From Synechococcus sp. M44_DOE_062 (lineage in GTDB: Bacteria; Cyanobacteriota; Cyanobacteriia; Thermostichales; Thermostichaceae): DNA of 64,000 bases. This document shows, piece after piece, positions 9,798 through 19,006 of this stretch. Position numbers and translations under genes: made by a program. Numbering within the stretch: position 1 is the stretch's first letter; each line of letters starts with the position of its first letter. The notes under the pieces were generated by a model. The model saw only the letters and a list, made by a program, of their open reading frames with translations, was not told the origin of the DNA and did no database searches. Location: contig DVDX01000049.1 in NCBI GenBank assembly GCA_015295985.1, forward strand, positions 18,764 to 82,763, in the 5' to 3' direction.

Positions 9798-10778
9798 ATG
9801 AAAGAGCTGAGCCAGGTTCTCAAGACCGGCCTCTGGGTTGCTGTCAGTGGCCTGGGGGCTCTAGCTGTCCTCAACGCTTGGATCTCTTCCCAAACGCAGC
9901 CTCTGCAGAGCCTGTTGCCGGGAGAGGAGAGGCATCACTTCTGGCGGGGTCATCGCCTGTTTTACAAGGTCATGGGATCCGGCCAGCCGTTGTTGCTGGT
10001 GCACGGCATTGGGGCAGGCTCCTCCAGCTATGAGTTTCGTGCGATTATGGCGGAGCTGGGGCAGCACTATCAGGTCTATGCTCTGGATTTGTTGGGGTGG
10101 GGCAACTCAGAACGTCCAGATTTGGAGTACACCGGCAGCCTCTACGCCGAGATGATCGGGGATTTTGTCCAGCAGGTGATCGGGCGACCCTGTCATGTCA
10201 TTGCCAACTCTCTCTCGGCAGGGTTTGTGCTGCGCTCCGCCCGCCTACAGCCTCACCATTGGCAGAAGCTGCTGCTCATTGCTCCTCTGGGAGACAACAG
10301 TCTCATCCCCGACGCCCTCGGGATCCCTTTGGCTCAGATTGCTTATGGATTCCTCAGCCTGCCCGTTTTGGGGTTGGCCTTCTACAACGGCATCACCACT
10401 CCCTGGAGTGTACGCTTGTTTACGGAGCAGAGCTTGTTCTCCCCCGGCTATGCCTTGGATGATGCGGTGGTGGATTACTATTACCGGGCGGCTCACCAGG
10501 CGGGGGCCCAGTTTGCTCCTCGCTCTTTTCTCACCGGCAAGCTCAATTTGCCCATCCAAGACGACTTTCGCGTAGTGGCCAAGCCTATGGTTCTGGTCTG
10601 GGGAGAACAGAACCGCCTCACCGGCCCAGAACAGGCAGAGCGATATCGCACTTTGCGCCCGGAGGTGCCGATTTACCGATTGCCGGGGGCTGCTTTTCCA
10701 CACATTGAAGTGCCGCAGACCTTTTTGTCGGTGGCTTTGCGCTTCTTGGCCGAAGCCGAGCCTGCTCTACCGGGATAA
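9798..10778 (+). CDS. Alpha/beta-fold hydrolase
   Basis: The protein is 326 residues. An N-terminal hydrophobic stretch (residues 10-28) could anchor it to a membrane. The oxyanion-hole motif LLLVHGIGAGSSSYEF, the LDLLGWGNSERPDL segment and the nucleophile elbow IANSLSAGF (Ser within N-S-L-S-A) are visible. The late catalytic His is probably in AFPHIEVPQ. Cyanobacteria and plastids have several such hydrolases acting on lipids or pigments. The substrate cannot be read here. It lies 23 bases after infA and may be co-transcribed. Confidence 0.85.
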   Translation: MKELSQVLKTGLWVAVSGLGALAVLNAWISSQTQPLQSLLPGEERHHFWRGHRLFYKVMGSGQPLLLVHGIGAGSSSYEFRAIMAELGQHYQVYALDLLGWGNSERPDLEYTGSLYAEMIGDFVQQVIGRPCHVIANSLSAGFVLRSARLQPHHWQKLLLIAPLGDNSLIPDALGIPLAQIAYGFLSLPVLGLAFYNGITTPWSVRLFTEQSLFSPGYALDDAVVDYYYRAAHQAGAQFAPRSFLTGKLNLPIQDDFRVVAKPMVLVWGEQNRLTGPEQAERYRTLRPEVPIYRLPGAAFPHIEVPQTFLSVALRFLAEAEPALPG

Positions 10779-10935
10779 CAGAGGGGGGATCCCTTCACCC
10801 GTTGGAAGAAAAAAAGTGGGAGATTGGCGCAAGAAGCAGCCCTGAGGCCAGGGGTAACGACCGTGCTCTCGGTTGACATGGCTATCCCGAGCGCCTCTCC
10901 CGAGGGCAGAGGGGAGTTGGTACAAGTCCGGCAAC

Positions 10936-11880
10936 TCAAGTAGGCTCCCCAGCCTTATCTTCCCAGGGATCACTATCCACAGGAGTGGAGCTGGAAGGAG
11001 GAGGGGCAGGCTCAGAAGGAGGGGCCTCTTCTTTGGCATACTCCTGTTCCCAAGCCGGCTGTTCGGGGGCGGGTGCGGGCCCAGGCGGGCGTGGACGCAC
11101 AGGCTGCGGCTCAGGTTCAGGCTCTTCTTCTGCGTAAACGTCTTCTTCTTCGGCTTCGTATTCCTCGTCGTACTCTTCTTCGTAATCCTCCTCAGCGGCG
11201 GAACTCTCGACGGCACTGGGCAGGGCAGGAGCCGGGCTGACTCCGGCTTCCCAAGGGGGCTTACCGATTCCCAGAGTTTCCAAAATCCCCTTGGCCAGTT
11301 GGGTCAGGCGAGTCTCGGCGCCATCGGCAACAATGAGGCGATCCCCGCCCACAGAAACAATCTCATCGGTGGAGAGCAGATAGGTGCTGAGGATAAAGCC
11401 GGGCAAAAAGGTGAGGCCGAGGTTGGAGAGCACCAAACCCGTGATGATGCCGGAAACGGAGTTGAACTCAAAATCTTTAACTTTGCCAAGGCGGATCCCT
11501 TCTTCGGTCACCACCTCGCTGCCGACTACCCGACTCAGACCCTCCAAATCCAAGTTATCGAAAACTTCTTCGCTGGGGACAAGAACTGCATCCTGACCCA
11601 AAGCCGTTACCTGCCGCAGCTCCATCAAACGGGGGGATCCGGCAAAGGCCTTTTCCAGCACCCCCAGTACCAAGACTTGCTTGGCTTCAAGATCCGCCCA
11701 AACTTCGCTGACTACCCCAAGCCGGGCTGCGTTGCCCTGGCTGATCACCTGCGTTCCCAGAACCTGTGACCGCCGACGAACCTCTGATCGCACCAGCGCA
11801 ACAGATCCTTTCCCAGTCGTCATGGTGGTTTCCCCGTCGTAAGTCAAAACATTCGCGTTGTTGGGCTGCATGTCTGGCAC
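10936..11880 (-). CDS. PRC-barrel domain protein with acidic, proline-rich tail
   Basis: The protein is up to 314 residues. Two PRC-barrel-like halves are seen: VLGTQVISQGNAARLGVVSE and later VVGSEVVTEEGIRLGKVKDF, each followed by a beta-rich stretch. From about residue 215 the chain is low complexity, first very acidic (EEDYEEEYDEEYEAEEED) then rich in P and E. PRC barrels occur in photosynthetic reaction centre H subunits and in RimM. Cyanobacterial paralogues of this layout have no firm role known to me. Starts at 11871 or 11823 are also possible. Confidence 0.8.
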   Translation of the reverse strand: MPDMQPNNANVLTYDGETTMTTGKGSVALVRSEVRRRSQVLGTQVISQGNAARLGVVSEVWADLEAKQVLVLGVLEKAFAGSPRLMELRQVTALGQDAVLVPSEEVFDNLDLEGLSRVVGSEVVTEEGIRLGKVKDFEFNSVSGIITGLVLSNLGLTFLPGFILSTYLLSTDEIVSVGGDRLIVADGAETRLTQLAKGILETLGIGKPPWEAGVSPAPALPSAVESSAAEEDYEEEYDEEYEAEEEDVYAEEEPEPEPQPVRPRPPGPAPAPEQPAWEQEYAKEEAPPSEPAPPPSSSTPVDSDPWEDKAGEPT

Positions 11881-11897
11881 AGTTCGCCAAAATTAAG

Positions 11898-13046
11898 TTA
11901 ATGGTACCATTGCCTGTCTCCTCCCTCGCGGGCTGCCCAGGTGGGATCCCGGTCAATCTGCCTGCTCCAGGCCAGAAACCGCTCTGCCATCGCGCTCAGG
12001 GAATAGTGCTGTTCTGCCCGTTGCCGACAGCGGCTCCTATCGATGTGATCTAGGCGCTCCACAGCCTCTGCCAAAGCTGCCACGTTGTCCGGCTCGACAA
12101 TCCAGCCGGTCTCTCCATCACTGACAATTTCCGCCGGCCCCCCCCGACGGTAGGTGATCACCGGCACGCCACAGGCCAAAGCTTCCACCGCCACCAGGCC
12201 AAAGGCCTCCACCCACTTGGGGGTCATGATCAAGGCCGAGCATTGCCCCAAGATCCGCTGCATTTGTGGGGTGGGCAAAAACCCTCGGTAATCCAATTGG
12301 GCATGTGGGTACTGCTCTTGGATCTGCTGCCAGTAGCCTGGCTCTTGCAGGTGGCCTAGGATCACCACCGGTCTTCCCGTCTGCTCGGCCAGGGCAGCAC
12401 AGTCTTCCAGGCCCTTCTCCGGGGCAATGCGCCCAATCCAACACAGGGATCCATTTCCCTTTGGCACAAAGTCGTAGAGGCGCAGATCCACCCCGCAGGG
12501 CAGATAGACGAAGGGATCCCGGCCTGCAGCCATTTCGGCTCGGGCAAAGGCAAAGGTCTGGGCTTGCGCCCGCGAATGCACCGCCAGCCGGCCAGGGTAG
12601 CGATGGGCAATGTGCTCTAGAGCCTGATCGACAGCATCGCTGAGGGATCCCATGCTGACGATGTGGGCCACGGGGGTACGGAAAAAATCCGTCAAATAAA
12701 ATGAGAGCCAATCGTAGCTCCAGTTCACGATTAGATTGAACTGGTCTTGCAGGTGGGCAGCCCGCTGCCACAGGTTGGCCAGCAGAGAGGGGGTGTGGAT
12801 CAGAACCGGCTGATCGCGGCGCTGGGTTTGCGCATAGGCCGGGGGAAGGCCCGCCACCGGCTCGATCACCTCCTCCGGCAACTCCGCCATTCGGGATCCC
12901 ACAGGGGCCAACACCCGCACTTGGGATCCCATCTGGAGTAAGACACGAGTCAGGTTGGCCAGATTGAGCTCCACCCCACCACCGGCCCCGGATCCCAGAG
13001 GCCCAACGGGGGTGGAGAGGAAGAGGTAGCGGTAAGGGCAAGCCAT
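11898..13046 (-). CDS. Glycosyltransferase family 4 (GT-B) protein
   Basis: The protein is 382 residues. The N-terminal half holds the glycine loop GSGAGGGVELNLANL that binds the donor. The C-terminal half has WIGRIAPEKGLEDCA and the EX7E motif in EAFGLVAVEALACGVPV, followed by GGPAEIV, all typical of GT4. These enzymes transfer sugars from nucleotide donors to glycans or lipids. Acceptor and donor are not predictable. It is 17 bases upstream of the PRC-barrel gene on the same strand, perhaps in an operon. Confidence 0.88.
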   Translation of the reverse strand: MACPYRYLFLSTPVGPLGSGAGGGVELNLANLTRVLLQMGSQVRVLAPVGSRMAELPEEVIEPVAGLPPAYAQTQRRDQPVLIHTPSLLANLWQRAAHLQDQFNLIVNWSYDWLSFYLTDFFRTPVAHIVSMGSLSDAVDQALEHIAHRYPGRLAVHSRAQAQTFAFARAEMAAGRDPFVYLPCGVDLRLYDFVPKGNGSLCWIGRIAPEKGLEDCAALAEQTGRPVVILGHLQEPGYWQQIQEQYPHAQLDYRGFLPTPQMQRILGQCSALIMTPKWVEAFGLVAVEALACGVPVITYRRGGPAEIVSDGETGWIVEPDNVAALAEAVERLDHIDRSRCRQRAEQHYSLSAMAERFLAWSRQIDRDPTWAAREGGDRQWYH

Positions 13047-13139
13047 CGGGAGAGTCTCGGCAGCTCAGCCCATTATCTTCTCAATCCGGATACCCGACTC
13101 CTTTTGCCTGGTCTCAGAGCCCCCAGCCTGCCCAGAACT

Positions 13140-13598
13140 TTATGAGGCTTTGGCTACAAAAATTTCTCCCTTCTCCACCTTGACCTTGTAGCTGGTCAAG
13201 TTTTCCTTGGCCGGGCCACGGGTACGGCTGCCATCGGCAGCAAAAGCCGCGCCGTGACAGGGGCAGACAAAGTTCTCACCCCGCCAGTTCACATCACACC
13301 CCTCATGGGGACAGGCGGCATCCAAAGCCAGCAGAGAATCTTCTTTTTGTGGATCCCCTACCAACCAGAGGGTGACGGTGTTTTTCCCAAAGGCGTTTTC
13401 CACCTTGAAGGGCCCATCTTTGAGATCGGCCAGGGTGGCAACTTTCACAAACTCCGGCTCAGAAGCCTTAGAGCCAGAAGCAGTTCCCTGGGCCAGGGCA
13501 AAACGGCGCCGGGCAAACCCAGGTAACCAACCCACCAATGAGCCAAACCCGAGAGCCAGCCAGCGAAGAAAACCACGACGATTGTTGTACATGGCCAT
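13140..13598 (-). CDS. Rieske [2Fe-2S] protein with Tat-type signal
   Basis: Using ATG 13598 the protein has 152 residues, starting MAMYNNRRGFLRWLALG, a twin-arginine signal followed by a hydrophobic stretch and an AxA-like region (RFALAQG). The cluster motifs are CPHEGCDVNW and CPCHGAAF, giving two Cys and two His ligands. It is shorter than the main cytochrome b6f Rieske protein and lacks its CTHLGC version, so it resembles the minor PetC3-like or arsenite-oxidase-type proteins rather than the main PetC. An upstream ATG at 13640 would put a hydrophilic extension before the Tat motif and is less likely. Confidence 0.85.
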   Translation of the reverse strand: MAMYNNRRGFLRWLALGFGSLVGWLPGFARRRFALAQGTASGSKASEPEFVKVATLADLKDGPFKVENAFGKNTVTLWLVGDPQKEDSLLALDAACPHEGCDVNWRGENFVCPCHGAAFAADGSRTRGPAKENLTSYKVKVEKGEIFVAKAS

Positions 13599-13691
13599 GT
13601 GTCCTTGGAGGTGTGCAAAATGTACGTCATGAGCCAGCAAAAGACCGGCCCCTTCAGAAGGGATCCCTGTGCAAATGCTGCCCTTAGCATC

Positions 13692-13715
13692 TTATTACAC
13701 CGGTTATTACACCGG
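13692..13715. repeat. Perfect 12-bp tandem duplication
   Basis: The 12-mer ttattacaccgg occurs twice head to tail in the intergenic region upstream of the Rieske gene. It is one of several short tandem duplications in the window. It could lie within the promoter region of the Rieske gene. Confidence 0.9.
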
Positions 13716-13838
13716 AACAGTTTCGGCCAGGGCCGAACCGCACTTTTTCCGGCTAGAGTAGGCAGCAGCAGGCACCCTGGCTGCTTGAGTATCGGGTTGG
13801 CGGGAGGGGATCCCTTTGGGCTGGTGCACGACTGGAGC

Positions 13839-14408
13839 CTAGGGTCGGGAGGTAAACAGCTCAGCAACCGTGCAAACAAAGCCAGGCAACAGAGGGGAAG
13901 ACAGGGAATCCTGAGCCAACAGCGTTTCTACCAAGACCAACTGGGCCTGTTGTCGGCGATACACCTCTACTCTCTGAGCCAGCCGATCGACGATCCAGTA
14001 CTCCTGCACCCCATGCACAGAGTAGAGTTTCCGTTTTGCCAAGCGGTCTCGATCCTCATGAACTTTTCCAGGCGATAGGACTTCAACCACCAGCTCAGGG
14101 GCACCCCGAAAATGTCCTGCTTCATCTTGAATCTGTGATAGCCGCTCATAACTAACCCAAACAACATCGGGAGATACACTGTCCGAGTCAGAAAAAACGA
14201 GACCTGGCATAATGGAAGGCTCGCCCAGCCCAGTCTCGAGCGACCATTGATCCAGCAGTGAGAAAATCCGCCCGGCCAGGTGCTGATGTTTGTGATGAGG
14301 AGAGCGAGTCACCAGCAGTTCTCCGTCGATGATCTCGTAGCGGATCCATTCATTCTCTGGCAGAGCCTCGATATCCCGAATAGTCCAGCGTACTTCTGTG
14401 GCAGTCAT
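13839..14408 (-). CDS. Uma2-family (DUF820) putative restriction-like endonuclease
   Basis: The protein is 189 residues. It has the PD-(D/E)XK core expected of Uma2: RYEIIDGELLVTRSP, VSPDVVWVS, and APELVVEVLSPGK followed by DRDRLAKRKLYSVHGVQEYW. Catalytic residues are probably the Asp in SPDVVW, Glu in VVEVLS and the lysines in AKRKLY. Cyanobacteria carry many copies and their function is unproven. It is a single-gene unit here. Confidence 0.88.
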   Translation of the reverse strand: MTATEVRWTIRDIEALPENEWIRYEIIDGELLVTRSPHHKHQHLAGRIFSLLDQWSLETGLGEPSIMPGLVFSDSDSVSPDVVWVSYERLSQIQDEAGHFRGAPELVVEVLSPGKVHEDRDRLAKRKLYSVHGVQEYWIVDRLAQRVEVYRRQQAQLVLVETLLAQDSLSSPLLPGFVCTVAELFTSRP

Positions 14409-14553
14409 TGGCTATCCCTATAGCGATGGATGCGCTATGCCCAGGGCACCCTGCTGCTATACCTACGGCACTGGGCCGACAACTGCAACGCTGTCGCAAC
14501 GGCGGGAACCACACTTGGCATAGCCAAATCCTAACCCAGGATCCCGTTCACAG

Positions 14554-14573
14554 AAGCGGGACGGAGTCCTTCC
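14554..14573 (-). repeat. Hairpin repeat, GGAC-TCC-GTCC type
   Basis: The minus strand reads aaggactccgtcccgct and continues to tgaacggg; the stem is at 14559-14569. It lies in the gap between the Uma2 gene and ycf45. Confidence 0.75.
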
Positions 14574-14580
14574 TCTCTGG

Positions 14581-14640
14581 CCACGACGGCTCAATGGGTA
14601 GAGCTTCTACGGAGCTGAACTATTGGTTGAGCTATCGTGG
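14581..14640 (-). terminator. Long imperfect hairpin at the 3' end of ycf45
   Basis: Four bases past the ycf45 stop, ccacgacggctcaat at 14581-14595 pairs with attggttgagctatcgtgg at 14622-14640, giving CCACGA/TCGTGG and GCTCAAT/ATTGAGC-like pairs. An inner hairpin GTAGA-GCT-TCTAC is also present. No T-run follows on the minus strand, so a classical intrinsic terminator is not shown; it may be a 3'-end stabiliser or another structured element. Confidence 0.45.
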
Positions 14641-14644
14641 GGGG

Positions 14645-16579
14645 CTAGTTGGGATAGATGCGCAAGCGGCGGTTGGGCTCTTCCCCAAAGCTTTGGGCCC
14701 GCAGGTGGTAATGTTCCACCAACTGGTGTTGGAGCTTGCGGATCAGAGGCGAACGGGGCAAAAGTTCCACCGGCTGAGACTTGGGAATGACGATCTGCTC
14801 CACCGCCAGGCGGGCCTCTTCCAGAGCTTCGGTTTCATCACCTGAGCTGGCGCGAATGAACAGCTCCAGGTCGGAGTCGGATCCATCTTCGCTTTGGATG
14901 TTGAGGATGTGGCGCAGGGCACGGGCCAAGGCAATTAGGGTATTGGCCTTGACGGTATGAATCGGGATCTGGCGGGAGTGGGCCATCTGCTGGATCTTGG
15001 AGCGGCTGCGCACCTGGGATCGCAAAGCCAAGACAATATCTGCCCCATCCAGGTCTTTGGTGACATCCGCCGGCAGTTTCAGGGTTTGGATCACCTGCTC
15101 CAGGTAGAAGCGGCTCACGCCGTAGGGGTAGATCATCAGTGGCCCATCGGGATTCTGCTGCCGTTCTGTCGGGGCCAGGGCGGATCCCTCCCAGTCCAAA
15201 TCTTCTTCTTCGTCAGAGGCGGATTCTGCTCTGGATTCAGCCACCACTTGAGCTGCAGGACGGGATCCCGCTGGCGTCAACGGGACAGAGTTTTCTGGTC
15301 TCCTATCCAGGAGCCCCGCTTCTCCTCGCTGCTGCGGGCGACTTTCGAGGGGTTCTGAGGGCAGAGCTTCCATCTGTCCAGAGCGTTGCCATCCTCCCCG
15401 CTCCCGTGCTGCGGAGATTGGGCTGCCGACAGGGGGCCATTGGGGGCCGGATAGGGCCGAGCGCCCGTTCGCGCCAGCGTTGCTCCGCACTATCACCACC
15501 TGGCCGCGTTCGTCTAGACTGCGGGTTTGGGTCAGGGGCTCGCGGTTGCGCAAGAGGCGATCCACAGTGGCAGCCACATCTTCATGGATGACCCAGCGGG
15601 ATCGCTCCAGCATCTCTATGGCAATCTCAAACGTGGGGGGGGCTTTGCGCTCCAACACACTCTTTTGAGAGCCGCGCCGCCGTGCCTCTTCATCTCCCAG
15701 GGTGACGGATTGGATCCCGCCCACCAAGTCCGAGAGGGTGGGATTTTTGATCAGGTTGTCAATGCGATTGCCATGGGCAGTCGCCACCAGTTGCACCCCC
15801 CGTTCGGCAATGGTACGAGAGGCCAAGGCCTCCAGTTCGGTGCCGATCTCGTCGATGACCACCACTTCGGGCATGTGGTTTTCCACTGCCTCAATCATCA
15901 CCTTGTGCTGCAGCTCTGGGCTGGCCACCTGCATCCGCCTGGCGCGGCCAATGCCTGGATGGGGCACGTCGCCATCGCCCGCAATCTCATTGGAAGTGTC
16001 GATAATAACCACTCGTTTGCCCAGATCATCCGCCAGTACACGGGCAATTTCCCGCAAGGCCGTGGTTTTACCCACCCCCGGTCGGCCCAGCAACAGCATG
16101 GAGCGCCCCTGCTCCACCAAATCGCGGATCATGCTGATCACGCCGATAACGCAGCGACCCACTCGACAGGTGAGGCCGATGATGGTGCCTTGGCGGTTGC
16201 GAATGGCACTGATCCGGTGCAGGGTAGAGGCAATGCCTGCGCGGTTGTCGCTGCTGAACTCTCCAACCCGGCTGATTACCTGATCCAAGTCAGCCCGGGT
16301 GATCACGTCTTCTGAGAGGTAATCGGCAAAGCCAGGGAAGCGGGCTTCGGGACGGCGGCCCAAATCCAACACCACCTCCAGCAATCGATCCAGGTGGGGA
16401 TGCTGTTCTAGGCGCTGGCGAATTGGAGCCGGCAGGATATCCAAAAGTTTGCCCAGGTCGTCGCTGTATTGAACTTGGCCGGGAAAAAAGTGCTCCGCAC
16501 CGCTGACGCAAACGGCACGTTCAGCACTTTCCGAATCCACCGACGGACTTGAGGTTGAGGGCTGTACGGGGAAACTCAT
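14645..16579 (-). CDS. ycf45: Ycf45-like AAA ATPase with C-terminal R3H-type domain
   Basis: The protein is 644 residues. The ATPase core resembles SpoIIIAA: Walker [19 protein letters not shown], the [19 protein letters not shown] segment and Walker [17 protein letters not shown], then [20 protein letters not shown]. After a low-complexity linker (about residues 370-480) comes a conserved domain with [18 protein letters not shown] and HTVKANTL, and an R3H-like end ([14 protein letters not shown] through [21 protein letters not shown]) that should bind single-stranded nucleic acid. Homologues in plastids are called Ycf45; their role is not settled. It lies 15 bases after ldpA. Hairpin repeats encode parts of the N-terminus and of the linker. 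Confidence 0.9.
   Translation of the reverse strand: MSFPVQPSTSSPSVDSESAERAVCVSGAEHFFPGQVQYSDDLGKLLDILPAPIRQRLEQHPHLDRLLEVVLDLGRRPEARFPGFADYLSEDVITRADLDQVISRVGEFSSDNRAGIASTLHRISAIRNRQGTIIGLTCRVGRCVIGVISMIRDLVEQGRSMLLLGRPGVGKTTALREIARVLADDLGKRVVIIDTSNEIAGDGDVPHPGIGRARRMQVASPELQHKVMIEAVENHMPEVVVIDEIGTELEALASRTIAERGVQLVATAHGNRIDNLIKNPTLSDLVGGIQSVTLGDEEARRRGSQKSVLERKAPPTFEIAIEMLERSRWVIHEDVAATVDRLLRNREPLTQTRSLDERGQVVIVRSNAGANGRSALSGPQWPPVGSPISAARERGGWQRSGQMEALPSEPLESRPQQRGEAGLLDRRPENSVPLTPAGSRPAAQVVAESRAESASDEEEDLDWEGSALAPTERQQNPDGPLMIYPYGVSRFYLEQVIQTLKLPADVTKDLDGADIVLALRSQVRSRSKIQQMAHSRQIPIHTVKANTLIALARALRHILNIQSEDGSDSDLELFIRASSGDETEALEEARLAVEQIVIPKSQPVELLPRSPLIRKLQHQLVEHYHLRAQSFGEEPNRRLRIYPN
15272..15293 (-). 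repeat. Hairpin repeat copy inside ycf45, degenerate
   Basis: The minus strand reads aaactctgtcccgttgacgc, close to the family consensus, and falls in the linker of Ycf45, where it encodes NSVPLTPAG. The frame is the same one used in glmU (DSVPLTR). Confidence 0.6.
16487..16515 (+). repeat. Hairpin repeat copy in the 5' end of ycf45, GTGC-TCC-GCAC type
   Basis: The plus strand reads aaagtgctccgcaccgctga and continues cgcaaacgg. The stem is at 16490-16500. On the coding strand it gives VCVSGAEHF near residue 25 of Ycf45, so it is read in frame. Confidence 0.85.
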
Positions 16580-16594
16580 GGCTGAGCAACGTCG

Positions 16595-17659
16595 TTAAAC
16601 GCAGGAAAAACAGGTTTGCTTATCAGCAATGGAAAGTGCTCCGCACCGCTGACGGGAACGCCGCTTCACTTGCTGCACCAACTGCTTGGCCAACGGGATC
16701 CCTGCCGCCAATCCAGGATGCCATCCCGACTCCGATGAGCTGTGAGCTGGCCCTTCCAGATAAGCTGACACCAACTGCCGCGCATAGCTGCCGAAGGCTA
16801 CCCCTGCCACCGGCCACCGGGGATCCAACAGCGGCACCGTTTGGGCGTTGGTTCCTCCTGCCAATTGCACATAGCCTGGCAGACCCATATTCAGTACCTT
16901 CTCGGCCAACTTTAGGGCAGCTTTGCCGGTGCCAGCTCCAATATCCCCACTCATAGGCCGACCATCCACCTGCCAGATCAACACCTCCGGCAAGGGATCC
17001 ATAAGAGCCAACAGATCCCTCAAATAAGCCTCTAGGCCCGGACCATCGTTAAAGCTAATCGAGATGGCCTGGAGCTGGGGGAGCCAGGGCTTCAGGGATC
17101 CCCACAATTGCTCGAATGGCCCCTGGCGACCGATGCAGGTGTGGATCTCCACTGCCTGAATGCCCAGCTCGACCAAAGGCGGCAAAACCTCCGACAAAGG
17201 GACTTGGTAACCGAAGGTGGCAATGCGCCGGTGGGGGCAAACCGGCTCGCAGCGCCCACAGCCGTAGCACAGCTCTGTCTGGATGTGGACTTGAGCAGGA
17301 AGGGCTGCCTGAGTCAAAGCATGAGGGGGACAAACTGCCAGACAAGGCTGAGGACAGTCGGCAGGACAGGCGGAAGCCGTTAGCACTGCCTTGCGGAAAT
17401 GCACATCTTCACCGTCATTGACGCTGACCATCAGCCAAGGGGATCCCGCCTGGGGATCTTCGGCTTGTGCCCGCTGGATTCCTTGTTGAGCGGCCCGCAC
17501 AATGGCCGGATCGGCAGCAACATCAATGCAGTCTGCCCCGGCCAGCGTGTAAAGGAAGGCCAGCTCCCGAACCGAGGGCAAGTGGTGGAGACTTGCGCCA
17601 CAGATCAACTTAAACCAAGTACCCTGTTGCAGCGAGGCGGTTGGCAAGGTCACAGGCAA
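16595..17659 (-). CDS. ldpA: LdpA, iron-sulfur protein of the circadian clock input
   Basis: The protein is 354 residues. LdpA senses cellular redox state and modulates clock period and CikA/KaiA levels in Synechococcus elongatus. Cysteine clusters are visible: CPADCPQPCLAVCPP, then CYGCGRCEPVCPHR, consistent with 4Fe-4S sites. The N-terminus WFKLICGASLHHLPSVRELAFL and the VKRRSRQRC tail match family layout. The last 20 or so residues (RCGALSIADKQ) are encoded by a hairpin repeat and are probably a late addition. It is downstream of ndhN, as in other cyanobacteria. Confidence 0.9.
   Translation of the reverse strand: MPVTLPTASLQQGTWFKLICGASLHHLPSVRELAFLYTLAGADCIDVAADPAIVRAAQQGIQRAQAEDPQAGSPWLMVSVNDGEDVHFRKAVLTASACPADCPQPCLAVCPPHALTQAALPAQVHIQTELCYGCGRCEPVCPHRRIATFGYQVPLSEVLPPLVELGIQAVEIHTCIGRQGPFEQLWGSLKPWLPQLQAISISFNDGPGLEAYLRDLLALMDPLPEVLIWQVDGRPMSGDIGAGTGKAALKLAEKVLNMGLPGYVQLAGGTNAQTVPLLDPRWPVAGVAFGSYARQLVSAYLEGPAHSSSESGWHPGLAAGIPLAKQLVQQVKRRSRQRCGALSIADKQTCFSCV
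16633..16661 (+). repeat. Hairpin repeat copy at the 3' end of ldpA, GTGC-TCC-GCAC type
   Basis: The plus strand reads aaagtgctccgcaccgctga then cgggaacgc; the stem is at 16636-16646. It lies in the last codons of ldpA. Confidence 0.85.
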
Positions 17660-17747
17660 GAGAAACCGCTAGCAGGATGGAAATCTGAGCTGCCGGCCAT
17701 CTACTTGAGATGGTAGCAAAGAAACTTCGAGGATCCTGAAGAGAGGT

Positions 17748-18191
17748 TCAGGCGCTCTGCAGAGGTTGCCAGCGAATTGACCGTTCTCGGCCCAGCTCCA
17801 CGACAAACTTCACTCCCCTGTCTTCCCGGCTCAGCTTCACCAGGTAGGAGAGTTCCTGCTGGCTGAACACATGCCCTTCGTAAAACCAGAACACCAACCC
17901 CTTGGCCTTGGGGGGCAAGGTGGCCCGATACTGCTCGATCAACGCCGGAAAGAAATAGGTGCGCCGCTCCGATTTGCCCAGCGTGGCCGGCCGTACCCCA
18001 TGAGTGCACGTCAAATAGCTGGCCAGATCCCCGATTCCCTTGCTGGAGAGCGTGACCACCTCATACCCAGCTCCGCGCAGCCGCCGCAGGTAATGTCCTT
18101 CGGATCCCCCTTCTGGGGTTACAAAGATGGCCAAAGCCCCAGCTTGCTCCAGTTGCTGCACAAACTTTGCACCTGAGCCGACCAGCAGCAT
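17748..18191 (-). CDS. ndhN: NDH-1 complex subunit NdhN
   Basis: The protein is 147 residues. NdhN is one of the oxygenic-photosynthesis-specific subunits of the hydrophilic arm of the thylakoid NDH-1 complex, in cyclic electron flow and respiration. The start MLLVGSGAKFVQQLEQAGAL and the motifs EGGSEGHYLRRLRGAGYEV and KGLVFWFYEGHVFSQQEL are characteristic. It is 88 bases upstream of ldpA on the same strand. The gap to msrB (18192-18453) is divergent and should hold both promoters. Confidence 0.92.
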   Translation of the reverse strand: MLLVGSGAKFVQQLEQAGALAIFVTPEGGSEGHYLRRLRGAGYEVVTLSSKGIGDLASYLTCTHGVRPATLGKSERRTYFFPALIEQYRATLPPKAKGLVFWFYEGHVFSQQELSYLVKLSREDRGVKFVVELGRERSIRWQPLQSA

Positions 18192-18453
18192 AGGAAGAAC
18201 TCCATGACTCGTCTACGGTTGGACAAGCAGCCCGCCTGCGCCCATTGTAGCGGGATGAGGTCTGAAGCCGGGGATAGAAGCTGCTGATGGAACCCATAGA
18301 ACATTTGCTATCTCCCTGCTTTGTGGAAGGAACCGTAAAGAAGAGTTAAGATACGGGTATCTGCTTGCAGGTCTCAACCCCCAGGTGACGGAAAAGGCGG
18401 ATGGATCCCCCCAGGTAGGGATGACCCCTCTGTCACTTACACAGTGGCCCCAG

Positions 18454-18957
18454 ATGAACCTCACTATGCGACGACGCGAGCTATTGACTTTGGCGGTGGC
18501 CGGGTTCATCACAGCACCCCTCAGCTTGGCAGGAGAGCAAAGAGCAATGGCCCAACAGACTTATCCCTTCACCAAAACCGACGCCGAGTGGCGGCAACTG
18601 CTCACCGAAGAGCAATACTATGTGCTGCGCCAAGAGGGCACTGAACCCCCCTTCCGCAACGCTTACTATGACAACAAGGCCCCAGGCATCTACGTCTGTG
18701 CTGGCTGTGGGCAGGAGCTGTTTTCCTCAGCGGCCAAGTACGACAGTGGCACCGGTTGGCCCAGCTTTTGGGAACCCATTGCTCCTCATGTGATCGGCAC
18801 CAAGACAGACTGGAAATTGTTTGTGCCCCGCACAGAAGTCCACTGCTCCAACTGCGGCGGGCATCTGGGGCACGTGTTTCGGGATGGCCCCCCGCCCACG
18901 GGTTTGCGCTACTGTATCAATTCTGCTGCCCTCAAGTTCATCCCAGCCAACACCTAG
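18454..18957 (+). CDS. msrB: Peptide-methionine (R)-S-oxide reductase MsrB, exported form
   Basis: The enzyme reduces methionine-R-sulfoxide in proteins. From ATG 18454 it has 167 residues: a leader [18 protein letters not shown] with twin-arginine character and AMAQQ as a likely cleavage site, then the MsrB domain. The zinc site is formed by CAGCGQ and [21 protein letters not shown] precedes it, and the catalytic Cys is in RYCINSAAL. Starts at 18385 or 18421 would only add residues before the signal. The signal suggests a periplasmic or lumenal enzyme. Confidence 0.92.
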   Translation: MNLTMRRRELLTLAVAGFITAPLSLAGEQRAMAQQTYPFTKTDAEWRQLLTEEQYYVLRQEGTEPPFRNAYYDNKAPGIYVCAGCGQELFSSAAKYDSGTGWPSFWEPIAPHVIGTKTDWKLFVPRTEVHCSNCGGHLGHVFRDGPPPTGLRYCINSAALKFIPANT

Positions 18958-19006
18958 AAATCCTCTTGGCCCCAGCTAGAACTGAGCCACCTGTCTGGGT
19001 AAGCCC

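Noticed and set aside
14581-14660. D-arm-like gctcaatgggtagagc, possible tRNA
   Set aside because: The anticodon stem and T-arm are missing, and the bases pair better as a nested hairpin after ycf45.
18301-18360. Promoter of msrB (ttgtgg with taagat)
   Set aside because: The spacing between the two hexamers is about 20 bases and the -35 match is poor, so I do not call it.
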